Source of the DNA: DATBLE01 sp046732255
GTDB taxonomy: Bacteria > Actinomycetota > Thermoleophilia > Gaiellales > Gaiellaceae
Assembly (NCBI GenBank): GCA_046732255.1
Contig: JBKPMR010000051.1
Coordinates: 23,151-87,150, forward strand
Length of the DNA stretch: 64,000 bases
Reading direction: 5' to 3'
This document shows, piece after piece, positions 1 through 8,524 of the stretch (its first letter is position 1; every line of letters starts with the position of its first letter). The translations under genes and the position numbers were made by a program. The notes below the pieces were generated by a model, which had not been told where the DNA came from, did not search any database, and saw only the letters and a program-made list of their open reading frames with translations.

Positions 1-431
1 AGGACGATGCGGTGGAGGCGCTCGTGGGGCGCCTGTTTCCGTTGGCGACCGTGGTCACACCGAACCTGCTCGAGGCGCAGGCGCTGACTGCAGTGACAGG
101 CTTAAGCCTGTCACTGCTTGCCGAGCGGCTCCACGAACTGGGTGCGCCGGCCGTGATCGTCACCGGCGGCCACGGCGACCACCACGTCGACCATCTCTAC
201 GACGGCTGCGAGCACGTCGAGATCCCGGTCGAGCGACACGCTGTCGCCGCGACCCACGGAGCCGGATGCACCCATTCGGCCACGCTCGCTGCGGCCTTGG
301 CCCGGGGACTGTCCCTTGAGGAGTCGGCGCGCGAAGCGGCGGCCGCGGCGTCCCGTGCCGTCGCCCGAGGCCTGGTCGGGATCGGCGGCGGCGAAGGACC
401 GGTCGATGTCATCGGGATCGCGGCTCGCTGA
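1..431 (+). CDS. thiD: Hydroxymethylpyrimidine/phosphomethylpyrimidine kinase, C-terminal part
   Basis: The reading frame is already open at position 3, so the gene starts upstream of the window. The visible part carries ribokinase-fold signatures of ThiD: TPNLLEAQAL, then VIVTGGHGDHHVDHLYDG, then the anion-hole/catalytic loop ATHGAGCTHSATLAAALARG. ThiD phosphorylates HMP and HMP-P in the pyrimidine branch of thiamine synthesis in the cytoplasm. It overlaps the proposed thiL start by 26 bp, so the two are probably co-translated. Oddity: the loop after TPNLLEAQAL is encoded by a perfect 28-nt palindrome (90-117) that also occurs at 29414. Confidence 0.9.
   Translation, partial: DDAVEALVGRLFPLATVVTPNLLEAQALTAVTGLSLSLLAERLHELGAPAVIVTGGHGDHHVDHLYDGCEHVEIPVERHAVAATHGAGCTHSATLAAALARGLSLEESAREAAAAASRAVARGLVGIGGGEGPVDVIGIAAR
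90..117. repeat. Perfect 28-nt palindrome inside thiD (family A)
   Basis: Perfect inverted repeat with core GACAGGCTTAAGCCTGTC. It reads in frame through thiD and encodes about nine residues (AVTGLSLSL) in the loop before the helix that precedes the VTGGH motif. The same 28 nt recur at 29415-29442. A REP-like mobile palindrome is the likeliest identity, but this is inference. Confidence 0.8.
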
Positions 432-1245
432 CGTCGGCGAGCTGGGGCTGCTCGCCGAGCTCGAGCGCCGTGGGCTGGCGACGCGGATCGAGAACGATGC
501 GGCCGAGCTCGCCGGCGGCCGCGTCGTCACGCAGGACCTGCTCGTCGAAGGCGTCCACTTCCGGCTCGACTGGATCTCGTGGCGCGACCTCGGGTTCCGT
601 GCGGCCGCGGTGAACCTGAGCGACCTGGCGGCATCCGGCGCCGAGCCGGAAGGGCTTGTCGTGGCGTTCGCTGCTCCATCCGACACCGCCGTGGCCGATG
701 TGGTGGAGCTGTACGAGGGTCTCGCAGAGGCAGGGACGCCCGTGATCGGCGGCGATACGAGCGCAGCCGACCGTGTTGTCCTGAGCGTCACCGCGATTGG
801 TAGTTCGGAACGCGTTCCGGGACGGACCGGCGCTCGGCCGGGTGACGTCCTGGTCGTCACCGGCGCGCTGGGCGCGTCGGGAGCCGCCTTCCGCCGCGGG
901 GGCTACGTCCGCCCGCCGCTTCGTCTCGAGGAAGGACGCGAGCTGGCCCGGACCGCGAGTGCGCTGATCGACCTGTCGGACGGGCTCGCCCGCGATGCCG
1001 GCCACATCGCCGCCCGCTCGGGCTGCCGGCTCGTGATCGACCTCGAGCGCGTGCCGTTGGCGGGCGGGGCCGAGCTCGACGACCTCGCCTTCGGCGAGGA
1101 CTACGAGCTCCTCGCCGCCGTTCACGACGCGGTGCGGTTCACGGAGATCGGGCGGTGCGAGGAAGGCGAAGGCGTCGTGCTGCGGCTCGGCGGTGACCCG
1201 ATCGAGCTGCGGAACTTCGAGCACTTCGGCGCCGGAAGCCCCTGA
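406..1245 (+). CDS. thiL: Thiamine-monophosphate kinase ThiL
   Basis: Predicted 279 residues; ATP-dependent phosphorylation of thiamine monophosphate to thiamine diphosphate. PurM/AIR-synthase-fold motifs are in order: ENDAAEL near residue 29 (the family usually has GDDAA), TQDLLVEGVHFR near 43, NLSDLAASGA, GGDTS, IDLSDGLARDAGHIA and FGEDYELL. The ATG at 406 was chosen because it places GELGLLAEL at the usual N-terminus; it lies inside the 3' end of thiD. At 279 residues it is somewhat shorter than the usual 310-330, and the ENDAA variant of the Mg-binding motif is unusual. Confidence 0.9.
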   Translation: MSSGSRLADVGELGLLAELERRGLATRIENDAAELAGGRVVTQDLLVEGVHFRLDWISWRDLGFRAAAVNLSDLAASGAEPEGLVVAFAAPSDTAVADVVELYEGLAEAGTPVIGGDTSAADRVVLSVTAIGSSERVPGRTGARPGDVLVVTGALGASGAAFRRGGYVRPPLRLEEGRELARTASALIDLSDGLARDAGHIAARSGCRLVIDLERVPLAGGAELDDLAFGEDYELLAAVHDAVRFTEIGRCEEGEGVVLRLGGDPIELRNFEHFGAGSP

Positions 1246-1295
1246 GTGCTCGCGGCGGCGCTGGTCCAGACGCTGGTCGAGCCGCGCGTGAAGCT

Positions 1296-1625
1296 TCAGC
1301 CGGTGCCCGTGTAGAGCCAGGGGGCGAAGCTCCGCTCGAAGTAACTCCTCGAACGCGATCCGACCACGGTCTCGCGTGGTGCGCCGCCCTCGAACAGGAT
1401 CACCGTCGGCAGCGAGAGGACGCCGTACTCGGCGGCGTTCACCGGGTGGTCGTCGATGTTGACCATCGCAAAGCCGACTCGCTCGCCGTGCTCGGCTTCC
1501 AGTTCCTCGAGCGCCTTGCCGACTGCCTTGCACGGCCCGCACCAGGGCGCCCAGAAGTCGACGACGACAGGCCGGCCCGCTTCCAGGACTGTGGCCCTGA
1601 AGGTCTCGTCGGTGACCTCGACCAT
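1296..1625 (-). CDS. trxA: Thioredoxin
   Basis: A 109-residue single-domain thioredoxin with the redox motif WCGPC at residues 28-32, the buried Asp in VVVDFWAPW and the cis-proline in LSLPTVILF. There is no signal peptide, so it is a cytosolic disulfide reductase. It is convergent with thiL (50 bp gap) and lies 4 bp downstream of the glycosyltransferase gene on the same strand, so those two probably share a transcript. Which thioredoxin paralogue it is cannot be told from this window. Confidence 0.9.
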   Translation of the reverse strand: MVEVTDETFRATVLEAGRPVVVDFWAPWCGPCKAVGKALEELEAEHGERVGFAMVNIDDHPVNAAEYGVLSLPTVILFEGGAPRETVVGSRSRSYFERSFAPWLYTGTG

Positions 1626-1629
1626 CCGA

Positions 1630-2352
1630 TCAGCGTAGACGGCCGGTGACAGCCTGGAGCCCGAGGTAGGGCACGCGCCAGATCGCCTCGAGCACGATCG
1701 ACCTGTTCATCTTCGACGCGCCGGCCTCGCGGTCGCTGAACGTGATTGGGACCTCGACGACGCGGAAGCCGGCGCGGAGTGCGCGGTAGGTAGTCTCGAT
1801 CTGGAAGGCGTAGCCGCGGGAGGACACGGCGTCCAGATCGATGCGCTCCAACACCTGCCGGCGGTAGCACTTGAATCCGCCGGTCAGGTCGCGGACACGC
1901 GTCGCGAGCAGGACTTGCGCGTAGAGCGATCCTGCACGCGAGACGAACCGGCGGCCCGCGCCCCAGTTCTCGATCCGGCCGCCCTTCACGTAGCGGGAGC
2001 CGAGGACGAGGTCGGCGTCGGTCGCGGCCGCGATCAGTCTGGGGACGTCGTCCGGATCGTGCGAGAAGTCGCAGTCCATCTCGAGCACGAGCTCGGCGCC
2101 GCCGGCGATCGCGCGGCGGAAGCCGGCCAGATAGGCGGGGCCCAATCCTTCCTTGGTGGTGCGGTGCAGGACAGAGACACGACGGTGCCGGCGCGCGAGC
2201 TGATCGGCGATCTCGCCCGTGCCGTCCGGGGAGCCGTCGTCGATCACGAGCACCGCGTCGTCCTCCCCGAGGCAGTCGAGGAGTGCGGCGATCATCGGCT
2301 CGAGGTTCTCGCGCTCGTTGTACGTCGGGAGGCAGACGGTGGCCCTGGGCAC
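1630..2352 (-). CDS. Family 2 glycosyltransferase, dolichol/polyprenol-phosphate mannose synthase type
   Basis: About 240 residues from a GTG at 2352 that gives the standard N-terminus PRATVCLPTYNERENLE. GT-A features: VLVIDDGSPDGT (nucleotide binding), EMDCDFSHDP (metal-binding DxD-like), GSRYVKGGRIENWG and LTGGFKCYRR. It has no C-terminal membrane domain, as in bacterial Ppm1/DPM1-like enzymes that transfer mannose from GDP-mannose to polyprenyl phosphate. Only 6 bp separate its start from the divergent polX start, so the promoters must overlap the coding regions. Substrate specificity is inferred from the family. Confidence 0.85.
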   Translation of the reverse strand: MPRATVCLPTYNERENLEPMIAALLDCLGEDDAVLVIDDGSPDGTGEIADQLARRHRRVSVLHRTTKEGLGPAYLAGFRRAIAGGAELVLEMDCDFSHDPDDVPRLIAAATDADLVLGSRYVKGGRIENWGAGRRFVSRAGSLYAQVLLATRVRDLTGGFKCYRRQVLERIDLDAVSSRGYAFQIETTYRALRAGFRVVEVPITFSDREAGASKMNRSIVLEAIWRVPYLGLQAVTGRLR

Positions 2353-2358
2353 CTGCCT

Positions 2359-4065
2359 ATGATCGCGACAGTGGCCCTGCCGAGGAACGCAGAGGTGATC
2401 GAGCAGATCGAGCTGCTCGCCGACATGCTCGAGCTCGAGGGGACCGAGACGTTCCGCGTGCTCGCGTACCGGCGCGCCGCGCAGCGGATCGGCGAGACGG
2501 GCGGCTCGATTGCCCAGCTCGCGCTCGACGGCAAGGCGAAGGAGCTGCAAGGGATCGGGAAGACGATCGAGGAAAAGATCGTTCAGATCGTCGAGCAGGG
2601 CGAGATCGAGGCGCTCGCGAAGCGGAAAGGGCGGATCCCGCCCGACGTGATCGCGTTCATGCGGCTCCCGGGGCTCGGTCCGAAGACGGCGCGCAGGATC
2701 TGGAAGGAGCTCGACGTGACCACGCTCGACGGGCTACGCGAGGCCGCTGAGCAGCAGCGGCTGAGGACGCTGACCGGCCTCGGGCCCAAGGTCGAGGAGA
2801 ACGTCCTGAAGGCGCTGAAGGAGCGGGCGAAGCCGAAGGCGCCGACGCGGCCGCTGCTCGGTCAGGGGCTCCCCGCCGTGTTGTCCGCGGTCGAGGCCCT
2901 CCGCGCCCACCCGGCGGCGGAGCAGGTGTCCGAGGCGGGCAGCGTCCGCCGCCGCCGCGAGACCTTTCGCGACCTCGACATCATCGCCACCGCCAACGAC
3001 GCGAAGGCTTTGATCGACGCGTTCACGGAGTTCGAGTGGGTGGCGGAGGTCGCCGCGAAGGGCGGGACGAAGGCGACCGTGATCTCCCACGACGGCCTGC
3101 GCTTCGATCTCCGGGTCGTGCCGCCCGAGTGTTACGGGAACCTCCTGCAGCACTTCACCGGCTCGAAAAACCACAACGTCGCGATGCGCGAGGAGGCGCA
3201 GCGGCGGGGCCTGTCGATCTCGGAGTACGGGATCACGGAGGTCGAGTCGGGCGAAGTGCGGACCTTCCAGACCGAGGAGGAGCTCTACGAGTCGCTCGGC
3301 TACCAGTTCATCCCGCCCGAGCTGCGCGAGTCGGCGGGCGAGCTCGAGGCGGCGCGCCGCGGCGAGCTGCCCGTGCTGGTGGAGGAGAGCGACCTTCGCG
3401 GCGACCTCCACGCGCACACGACGTGGTCGGCGGACGGGAAGAACACGATGGAGGAGATGGCGCTCGCCGCCAAGGCGCGGGGCTACTCGTACCTGGCGAT
3501 CACCGACCACTCGCACTACCTCCGCGACGGAAGGCTCGAGGCGCAGGCGGCGGAGCTGGCCGCGCTCGCTGGGCGGCTGAAGCCCTTCCGCCTGCTGCAC
3601 GGGGTCGAGGTCAACATCCGCGCGAACGGCACGCTGGACGTGCCCGACGAGACCCTGGCCGGGCTCGACTGGGTGGTCGCGTCCATCCACGCGGCGTTCT
3701 CCACCTCGCCGACGGAACGGGTGCTCGCCGCGATGGAGAACCCGCACGTCGACGTGATCGGCCACCTCACCGGCCGCAAGATCAACAAGCGCGGGCCGAT
3801 GGACATCGACCTCGAGCAGGTGTTCGCCAAGGCGGTGGAGACGGGCACGGCGGTCGAGATCAACTCGCAGCCCGACCGGCTCGACCTTCGTGACGCCGAC
3901 GCCCGGCTGGCCGGCGAGCGCGGGGTGCGCCTCGTCGTCTCCACCGACGCACACTCCGTCGGCGCCCTCGATTACGCCGCCCTCGGTATCGGCCAGGCCC
4001 GCCGAGCGTGGCTGACGAAGGAGCAGATCGTCAACACGCGGCCCTGGTCGAGAGTCAAGAAATGA
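2359..4065 (+). CDS. polX: DNA polymerase/3'-5' exonuclease PolX
   Basis: 568 residues from the ATG at 2359. Order: N-terminal helix-hairpin-helix region (LQGIGKTIEEKI, LPGLGPKTARRIW, LTGLGPKVEENVL); a family X nucleotidyltransferase palm with GSVRRRRETFRDLDIIAT near residue 195; a C-terminal PHP domain beginning DLHAHTTWSADG near 347 and continuing through ITDHSH, HGVEVNI and STDAHS metal ligands. Bacterial PolX does gap-filling base-excision repair and PHP-dependent 3'-5' exonuclease trimming. All catalytic elements look intact and the length is typical. Confidence 0.95.
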   Translation: MIATVALPRNAEVIEQIELLADMLELEGTETFRVLAYRRAAQRIGETGGSIAQLALDGKAKELQGIGKTIEEKIVQIVEQGEIEALAKRKGRIPPDVIAFMRLPGLGPKTARRIWKELDVTTLDGLREAAEQQRLRTLTGLGPKVEENVLKALKERAKPKAPTRPLLGQGLPAVLSAVEALRAHPAAEQVSEAGSVRRRRETFRDLDIIATANDAKALIDAFTEFEWVAEVAAKGGTKATVISHDGLRFDLRVVPPECYGNLLQHFTGSKNHNVAMREEAQRRGLSISEYGITEVESGEVRTFQTEEELYESLGYQFIPPELRESAGELEAARRGELPVLVEESDLRGDLHAHTTWSADGKNTMEEMALAAKARGYSYLAITDHSHYLRDGRLEAQAAELAALAGRLKPFRLLHGVEVNIRANGTLDVPDETLAGLDWVVASIHAAFSTSPTERVLAAMENPHVDVIGHLTGRKINKRGPMDIDLEQVFAKAVETGTAVEINSQPDRLDLRDADARLAGERGVRLVVSTDAHSVGALDYAALGIGQARRAWLTKEQIVNTRPWSRVKK

Positions 4066-4087
4066 CCTGTCTTTTGGAGCGTTGTCA

Positions 4088-4273
4088 CAGGGACAGTCCC
4101 TGGAACGAACCGTCCACAGGCCGGAAACGCCGTCGCTCAGCGGATTCCCTCAGTCGCGCGGCCTCGAATGGAACATTTCGTCCACAGGCGGCGCGTGGGC
4201 GACATTTCGCATCGGCAAGCCGCTTTCAGCGCGAAGCCACGGCTCCGGCGGCCGCGGCCAAGGGACTGTCCCT
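4088..4273. repeat. Inverted pair of GGGACAGTCCC palindromes (family B, REPIN-like)
   Basis: This fills most of the 236-bp gap between polX and the decarboxylase. One end is CAGGGACAGTCCCTG (4088-4102); the other is AGGGACTGTCCCT (4261-4273), the same motif in inverse orientation. Between them an imperfect direct repeat of the form TGGAAC, six bases, CGTCCACAGGC starts near 4101 and again near 4169. A related, larger palindrome is at 54880. Paired inverted palindromes with a spacer resemble REPIN/BIME elements; that assignment is inference. Confidence 0.6.
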
Positions 4274-4301
4274 GGGGCACGGCTGGAAGGGGCGGTAGCG
4301 C

Positions 4302-5594
4302 TTGACCTTTCGGGACGACGGGCACCGCGCGGTCGACTGGGCCGCCGACTACCTCGAGCGCGTCCCCGAGCTGCCGGTGCTCGCGCAGGTCCGGCCGGGG
4401 GAGATTCGCGCGCGGCTGCCCCAATCCGCACCCGAGGAGCCGGAGCCCTTCGAGGCCGTGCTCCGAGACCTCGACGAGATCCTGCTCCCGGGCGTCACGC
4501 ACTGGCAGCACCCGCGCTTCTTCGCCTACTTCGCGGTCACCGGGGCCGAGCCCGGGATTCTCGCGGAGCTGCTCGCAGCCACCCTGAACTCCGTGGGCTT
4601 CCTCTGGCGGACGGCTCCCGCTTCGACCGAGCTGGAGCTCGTCGTCTGTGACTGGGTTGCGGAGCTGCTCGGGCTGCCGCCGGGGTGGCACGGCCATATC
4701 GAGGACACCGCCTCCACCTCAACGCTCGCCGCGCTGATCGCCGCGCGTCACGCGACCGGCCGCAACGTGGTCGTCTGCTCGGAGCACGCACATTCCGCTG
4801 CGGACAAGGCTGCCCGCATGCTGGGCATGGAGCTGCGCAAGGTCCCGTCGGACGAGGCGTTCCGAATGCGCGCAGACGCCCTGGAGCTGGACGACGTGGC
4901 CGTGGTGGTCGCGACCGTCGGGACGACGTCGACGAGCTCGGTCGACCCAGTGGAGGCGATCGCCGAGCGCTGTGCCGCCGCGAGCGCGTGGCTCCACGTC
5001 GACGCCGCCTACGCCGGCTCGGCGATGGTGTGCCCGGAGCTGCGCTGGGCCTTCGATGGCGTCGACCGCGCCGACTCCCTCGTCGTCAACGCGCACAAGT
5101 GGATGTTCACGCCGATGGACTGCTCCCTGCTCTGGACGAGCCGGCCGGACGAGTTCCGCGACGCCTTCTCCCTCGTCCCCGAGTTCCTCCGCACGACCGA
5201 CGAGGGCGCGCTCAACCTCAGCGAGTACGGGCCCGCACTTGGCCGGCGCTTCCGCTCGCTCAAGCTGTGGGCGATCCTCCGTTGCTACGGCGCCGAGGGG
5301 CTGAGGCGGCGCATCCGCGAGGCGATCCGTCTGGCCGAGCTGTTCGAGGGTTGGGTGCGGGACGAACCGGGCTGGGAGATCTGTGCGCCTCGCCCCTTCT
5401 CGCTCGTCTGCTTTCGCCGCGAGGGGACGGACGAGGAGAACGAGGCGATCCTCGAGCGTGTCAACGCGAGCGGCGAGATCTTCATCTCGCACACGAGACT
5501 GAAGGGCCGCTACGTCCTGCGGCTCGCGATCGGGAGCGAGCGCACCACGGAGGACGACGTCCGCGGAGCGTGGGACGTGCTCCGCGCTACGTGA
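4302..5594 (+). CDS. Group II PLP-dependent decarboxylase, aromatic-L-amino-acid decarboxylase-like
   Basis: 430 residues from a TTG start. Fold type I motifs: THWQHPRFFAYF near the N-terminus, the pocket segment EDTASTSTLAALIAARHA, WLHVDAAYAGSAM (Asp that contacts the pyridine nitrogen) and the Schiff-base lysine in NAHKWMFTPMDCS near residue 266, followed by FRSLKLWAILRCYG. This matches bacterial aromatic amino acid or tyrosine decarboxylase-like proteins releasing CO2 from an L-amino acid. The exact substrate cannot be read from the sequence. The 3' end overlaps the convergent exchanger gene by 8 bp. Confidence 0.85.
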   Translation: MTFRDDGHRAVDWAADYLERVPELPVLAQVRPGEIRARLPQSAPEEPEPFEAVLRDLDEILLPGVTHWQHPRFFAYFAVTGAEPGILAELLAATLNSVGFLWRTAPASTELELVVCDWVAELLGLPPGWHGHIEDTASTSTLAALIAARHATGRNVVVCSEHAHSAADKAARMLGMELRKVPSDEAFRMRADALELDDVAVVVATVGTTSTSSVDPVEAIAERCAAASAWLHVDAAYAGSAMVCPELRWAFDGVDRADSLVVNAHKWMFTPMDCSLLWTSRPDEFRDAFSLVPEFLRTTDEGALNLSEYGPALGRRFRSLKLWAILRCYGAEGLRRRIREAIRLAELFEGWVRDEPGWEICAPRPFSLVCFRREGTDEENEAILERVNASGEIFISHTRLKGRYVLRLAIGSERTTEDDVRGAWDVLRAT

Positions 5595-6639
5595 CCTTCG
5601 GCAAGAAGACGATCACGGCCGCATAGATCGCGACGAGCGCGATCGAGTCGATCCCGAGGCGGAAGAACGTCCGGTGCGGACGCGCGATCACGGCCGCTCC
5701 GGCGATTCCCGTCATCAGCAGGCCGGCGCCGCCGAGCCAGACGTCGGAGCCACGCTCGGCGACGATCACCGGCGTTCCGGCGAGAAGGTCGGCGAGGAGG
5801 AAGAGTGTCAGCTGGAAGGAGTTACCGCCGAGGATGTCCCCCATCGCCAGCTGGTGGTCGCCGAGCCGCACCGCTGCGATCCCGCTCGAGATCTCCGGCA
5901 GCGCCGTCGCCGCGGCGAGCACCGTCGCTCCGAAGATCGCGCCCTGGAGACCCATCCGGTCGGCGAGCACGTTCCCCGAGGACTGGAGGGCGACGCCGGC
6001 GCCGAGCGTGATGCCAGCGGCCAGTGTGAAGACCGCCCCGACGTAAAGCGTCGATCGCTTCATGAACGGCCTCCGCTCCGCCGGGTGGGCCTCGCGGACG
6101 TGGCGGCGGCCGGGGCGTGCGCCGGGCATCACGATCGTCCAGTCGGTTCGCATCCGCACCCGGTTGACGACCCAGACGCCGCCGATCCACAGCAGGACCA
6201 CGGCGATCGAGGTCGGGCTGACGCCCCCGAGGCTGGTCGAGGCGGGCAGCGCCGCCCCGGCGAGCACGGTCGCGAGGCAGACGACGACGATCAGTGCCTC
6301 GAGCACGGGCGTCAGCGAGCCGACCAGGTAGCTGAGCGGCCGCCTCGGCCCGGCCGCGAAGTCGAGCCCGACGAGCACCAGCGTCTGGATCGCGATCCCG
6401 CCGATCAGGTTCCCGACCGCGAGATCGAGGTGCCCCGCGAGCGTGGCAGAGGTGACGATCGCGATCTCCGGGAGTGTCCCGGCGATCGCGAGCAGGATCA
6501 ACCCGCCGAGCGCCTCACCGAGCCCGAACCGCCGGTCGAGCGAATCAGTGGTCTTGGAGAGGGCGATGCCGGCGATCCAGGTCGCCGCCGAGCCCGCCAC
6601 GAACACGACCACGAGCAGCGGCGTGGACAGGCCCGTCAC
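5587..6639 (-). CDS. Sodium/calcium exchanger (CaCA) family membrane protein
   Basis: 350 residues with about ten hydrophobic segments in two homologous halves. The alpha-1 repeat carries AIAGTLPEIAIVTSA and NLIGGIAIQ; the alpha-2 repeat carries AAATALPEISSGIAA and DILGGNSFQ. These inverted P-E motifs and the paired GN residues form the ion site in CaCA exchangers, which use a cation gradient to extrude Ca2+ or other cations. A basic loop near residue 180 separates the halves. Ion specificity is not determinable here. Confidence 0.85.
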   Translation of the reverse strand: MTGLSTPLLVVVFVAGSAATWIAGIALSKTTDSLDRRFGLGEALGGLILLAIAGTLPEIAIVTSATLAGHLDLAVGNLIGGIAIQTLVLVGLDFAAGPRRPLSYLVGSLTPVLEALIVVVCLATVLAGAALPASTSLGGVSPTSIAVVLLWIGGVWVVNRVRMRTDWTIVMPGARPGRRHVREAHPAERRPFMKRSTLYVGAVFTLAAGITLGAGVALQSSGNVLADRMGLQGAIFGATVLAAATALPEISSGIAAVRLGDHQLAMGDILGGNSFQLTLFLLADLLAGTPVIVAERGSDVWLGGAGLLMTGIAGAAVIARPHRTFFRLGIDSIALVAIYAAVIVFLPKVT

Positions 6640-6658
6640 GGGTCTAGGGTAAGCCGCG

Positions 6659-7174
6659 ATGGTGCCGAGAGACGTGACGACCGCGCGGCTCCTTCTCCGC
6701 CAGTGGCGTGACGAGGACGTCGAGCCGTTGCACGAGATCTACGAGCAACCGGAGTTTCTCCGGACGATGCCGCCGAAGACCCTCGACGAGACGCGGGAGC
6801 AGCTCGAGCGCTTCTCGCGGGCATGGGGCGAGGACGGTTACTGCCAGTGGGCGGCCTGCGATCGCTCGACCGGCGTGTTGATCGGCCGCATCGGGATCCT
6901 CTGCCACCACGACTGGCCGCTCTCCGACCGGTCCGTACCCGAGGTGGGCTGGGTGCTCCACCGCGACTGGTGGGGCCGCGGCCTCGCCACCGAAGGTGGC
7001 CGGGCGGGAGTCGACGCGTGGCGCGAGCACCTGCTTGGCGAGCCGCGCCTGTACTCATTCACGATCCCGAGCAACCGGCGCTCACGCGCAGTCATGGAGC
7101 GGCTCGGCTTCACCCACCGTGGCGAGACCCATTGGCACGGCTGGGACACGGTCTGGTACGCGCTCGACCGCTAG
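6659..7174 (+). CDS. GNAT family N-acetyltransferase, RimJ/RimL type
   Basis: 171 residues from ATG 6659. It begins TTARLLLRQWRDEDVEPLHEIY, the usual RimJ/RimL-like opening, and has the acetyl-CoA-binding region VGWVLHRDWWGRGLATEGG followed by SNRRSRAVMERLGFTHRGE near the C-terminus. Such enzymes acetylate an N-terminal or small-molecule amine; the acceptor is unknown. Its stop codon overlaps that of the convergent NUDIX gene. Confidence 0.88.
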   Translation: MVPRDVTTARLLLRQWRDEDVEPLHEIYEQPEFLRTMPPKTLDETREQLERFSRAWGEDGYCQWAACDRSTGVLIGRIGILCHHDWPLSDRSVPEVGWVLHRDWWGRGLATEGGRAGVDAWREHLLGEPRLYSFTIPSNRRSRAVMERLGFTHRGETHWHGWDTVWYALDR

Positions 7175-7779
7175 GGGCTGTCCGCCAGAGCGTCCAGCGC
7201 CGCGTCGTGAAGCGCGACGCGGTAGCGCCAGAACGCGCGGCCGGTGGCCAGCAGGCGCTCCCGCAGCGGGCCCGCCAGCTCCTCCAGCGTTCCCCAGCGG
7301 GCCTCGGCGATCTCGTCGAGATCTCGCGGCTCGATCGACTCGTCCGTCGTCTCCGCCGAGAGGACGTGGGTCCGCCAGTCCAGCACGCGGCCCCCGTACG
7401 CGAAGCGCGCCCGCGCCTCGACCAGGTACCGCCGGAGCTCGACCCGCAGCCCGGTCTCCTCGTACGCCTCGCGCCGCACCGCGTCGTCGAAGTCCTCGCC
7501 CTGCTTGACGCCGCCGCCGGGCGGACGCCAGACGTCCGGCGGGAACGGGTGCTTCCGAATCAGCGCGAGTCGCTGTCCCGCAGCGTGGTCGGGCGAAGCC
7601 CGCCCACGCGCGACAAGATCCTGGCCGTTGAGGATGAACATCGTGACGTCGTGAGTGCGTAGCGGGTCGTAGGTGGCGATCCCGTACTCGCGCTCCGAGA
7701 TCTCGCCTTCCCACTCGAGAAGCCGGGGCTCGCCGTAGCGTGCGCGGATCGGCGCGAGCACCTCCTCGGTGAGGTGCAC
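7171..7779 (-). CDS. NUDIX hydrolase
   Basis: About 202 residues from a GTG at 7779. The Nudix box reads GGGVKQGEDFDDAVRREAYEETGL, i.e. G-x5-E-x7-REAxEE-x-G, with the REAYEE core complete. The N-terminal ~60 residues (EWEGEISEREYG) are an extension outside the NUDIX fold. The family hydrolyses nucleoside diphosphates linked to other moieties; substrate unknown. The start lies 10 bp after the otsB stop on the same strand, so the two are probably co-transcribed. Confidence 0.87.
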   Translation of the reverse strand: MHLTEEVLAPIRARYGEPRLLEWEGEISEREYGIATYDPLRTHDVTMFILNGQDLVARGRASPDHAAGQRLALIRKHPFPPDVWRPPGGGVKQGEDFDDAVRREAYEETGLRVELRRYLVEARARFAYGGRVLDWRTHVLSAETTDESIEPRDLDEIAEARWGTLEELAGPLRERLLATGRAFWRYRVALHDAALDALADSP

Positions 7780-7789
7780 CCGCTCTCCT

Positions 7790-8497
7790 CTAGAGCTGCC
7801 GGAGCAGCTCGACCAGCTCGGCGGTCCCGCCGACGATGATGTCCGCGGCGCGGCCAAGGGCACTCGGTCCCTCGTCGGACACGACTGCGACCCGTATCGC
7901 GAGGTCGAGGCCGTCGAGCCCGCGGAATGCCTCGAGGTCGGTGGAGTCGTCGCCGGCATAGACGGCGCGCCGCAACCCCCGCTCGGCGAGCAGCGACCGC
8001 ACGGCGGTGCCCTTGTTCGCCGCGACCGGCGGCAGGACCTCCAGCACCTTCCGCCCCCATCGCGGCCGCAGCCCGAGCTCGACCGCCCGGCGCTCGACGC
8101 TGCGGAGCGACGCCACGGCGGCGGCCTCGTCGGACGCAGTCCGGAAGTGGAAGGACGCCGAGTACTGCTTTCGCTCCGGCTTCCAGCCGCTCTCGTCGAC
8201 GAGCGCGTCGAGCTCGCCACTCCAGTCGTCCGCACGGCGGTCGAGGCCCATGCCGTGCTCGCCGACGTAGACGAGCTCGTCCACGCCGACCACACGGCGC
8301 GCATCGTCCTCGGTCCGTCCGCTGACGCACGCCACGAGCGCGTAGCGTCCCGCGAGGTCCCGGAGGACGGCGCGGGTCGCCTCCGGAACGGCGGCATCCT
8401 CGGGGCGCTCGACGATCGGCGCCAGCGTGCCGTCGACGTCGAGGAGCACGCCGGCCGCCTCCGGCCGCTCGCCCAGGCGCGCGATCAGGTTGGTCAT
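7790..8497 (-). CDS. otsB: Trehalose-6-phosphate phosphatase
   Basis: 235 residues from ATG 8497. HAD-superfamily motif I is LLDVDGTLAPI near residue 20, followed by CVSGRT, the substrate-contact segment YVGEHGMGLDRR and motif III/IV region YAGDDSTDLEAFRGL. It dephosphorylates trehalose 6-phosphate to trehalose, a compatible solute and actinobacterial cell-wall precursor. No otsA is in the window. It shares a probable transcript with the NUDIX gene downstream. Confidence 0.9.
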   Translation of the reverse strand: MTNLIARLGERPEAAGVLLDVDGTLAPIVERPEDAAVPEATRAVLRDLAGRYALVACVSGRTEDDARRVVGVDELVYVGEHGMGLDRRADDWSGELDALVDESGWKPERKQYSASFHFRTASDEAAAVASLRSVERRAVELGLRPRWGRKVLEVLPPVAANKGTAVRSLLAERGLRRAVYAGDDSTDLEAFRGLDGLDLAIRVAVVSDEGPSALGRAADIIVGGTAELVELLRQL

Positions 8498-8524
8498 GCC
8501 CAACTGGTGGAGAATAGGCAAGCC

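Noticed and set aside
305..315. GGGACTGTCCC inside thiD as another family B palindrome
   Set aside because: It encodes GLSLEE, a natural ThiD sequence, and the palindrome is only 11 nt with no extension, so chance is adequate.
1246..1314. 22-codon frame directly after the thiL stop
   Set aside because: Too short, no ribosome-binding site, no recognisable motif; it lies between two convergent genes.
2283..2750. Alternative plus-strand frame over the polX start
   Set aside because: Arg/Ala/Asp-rich shadow of polX with no family features.
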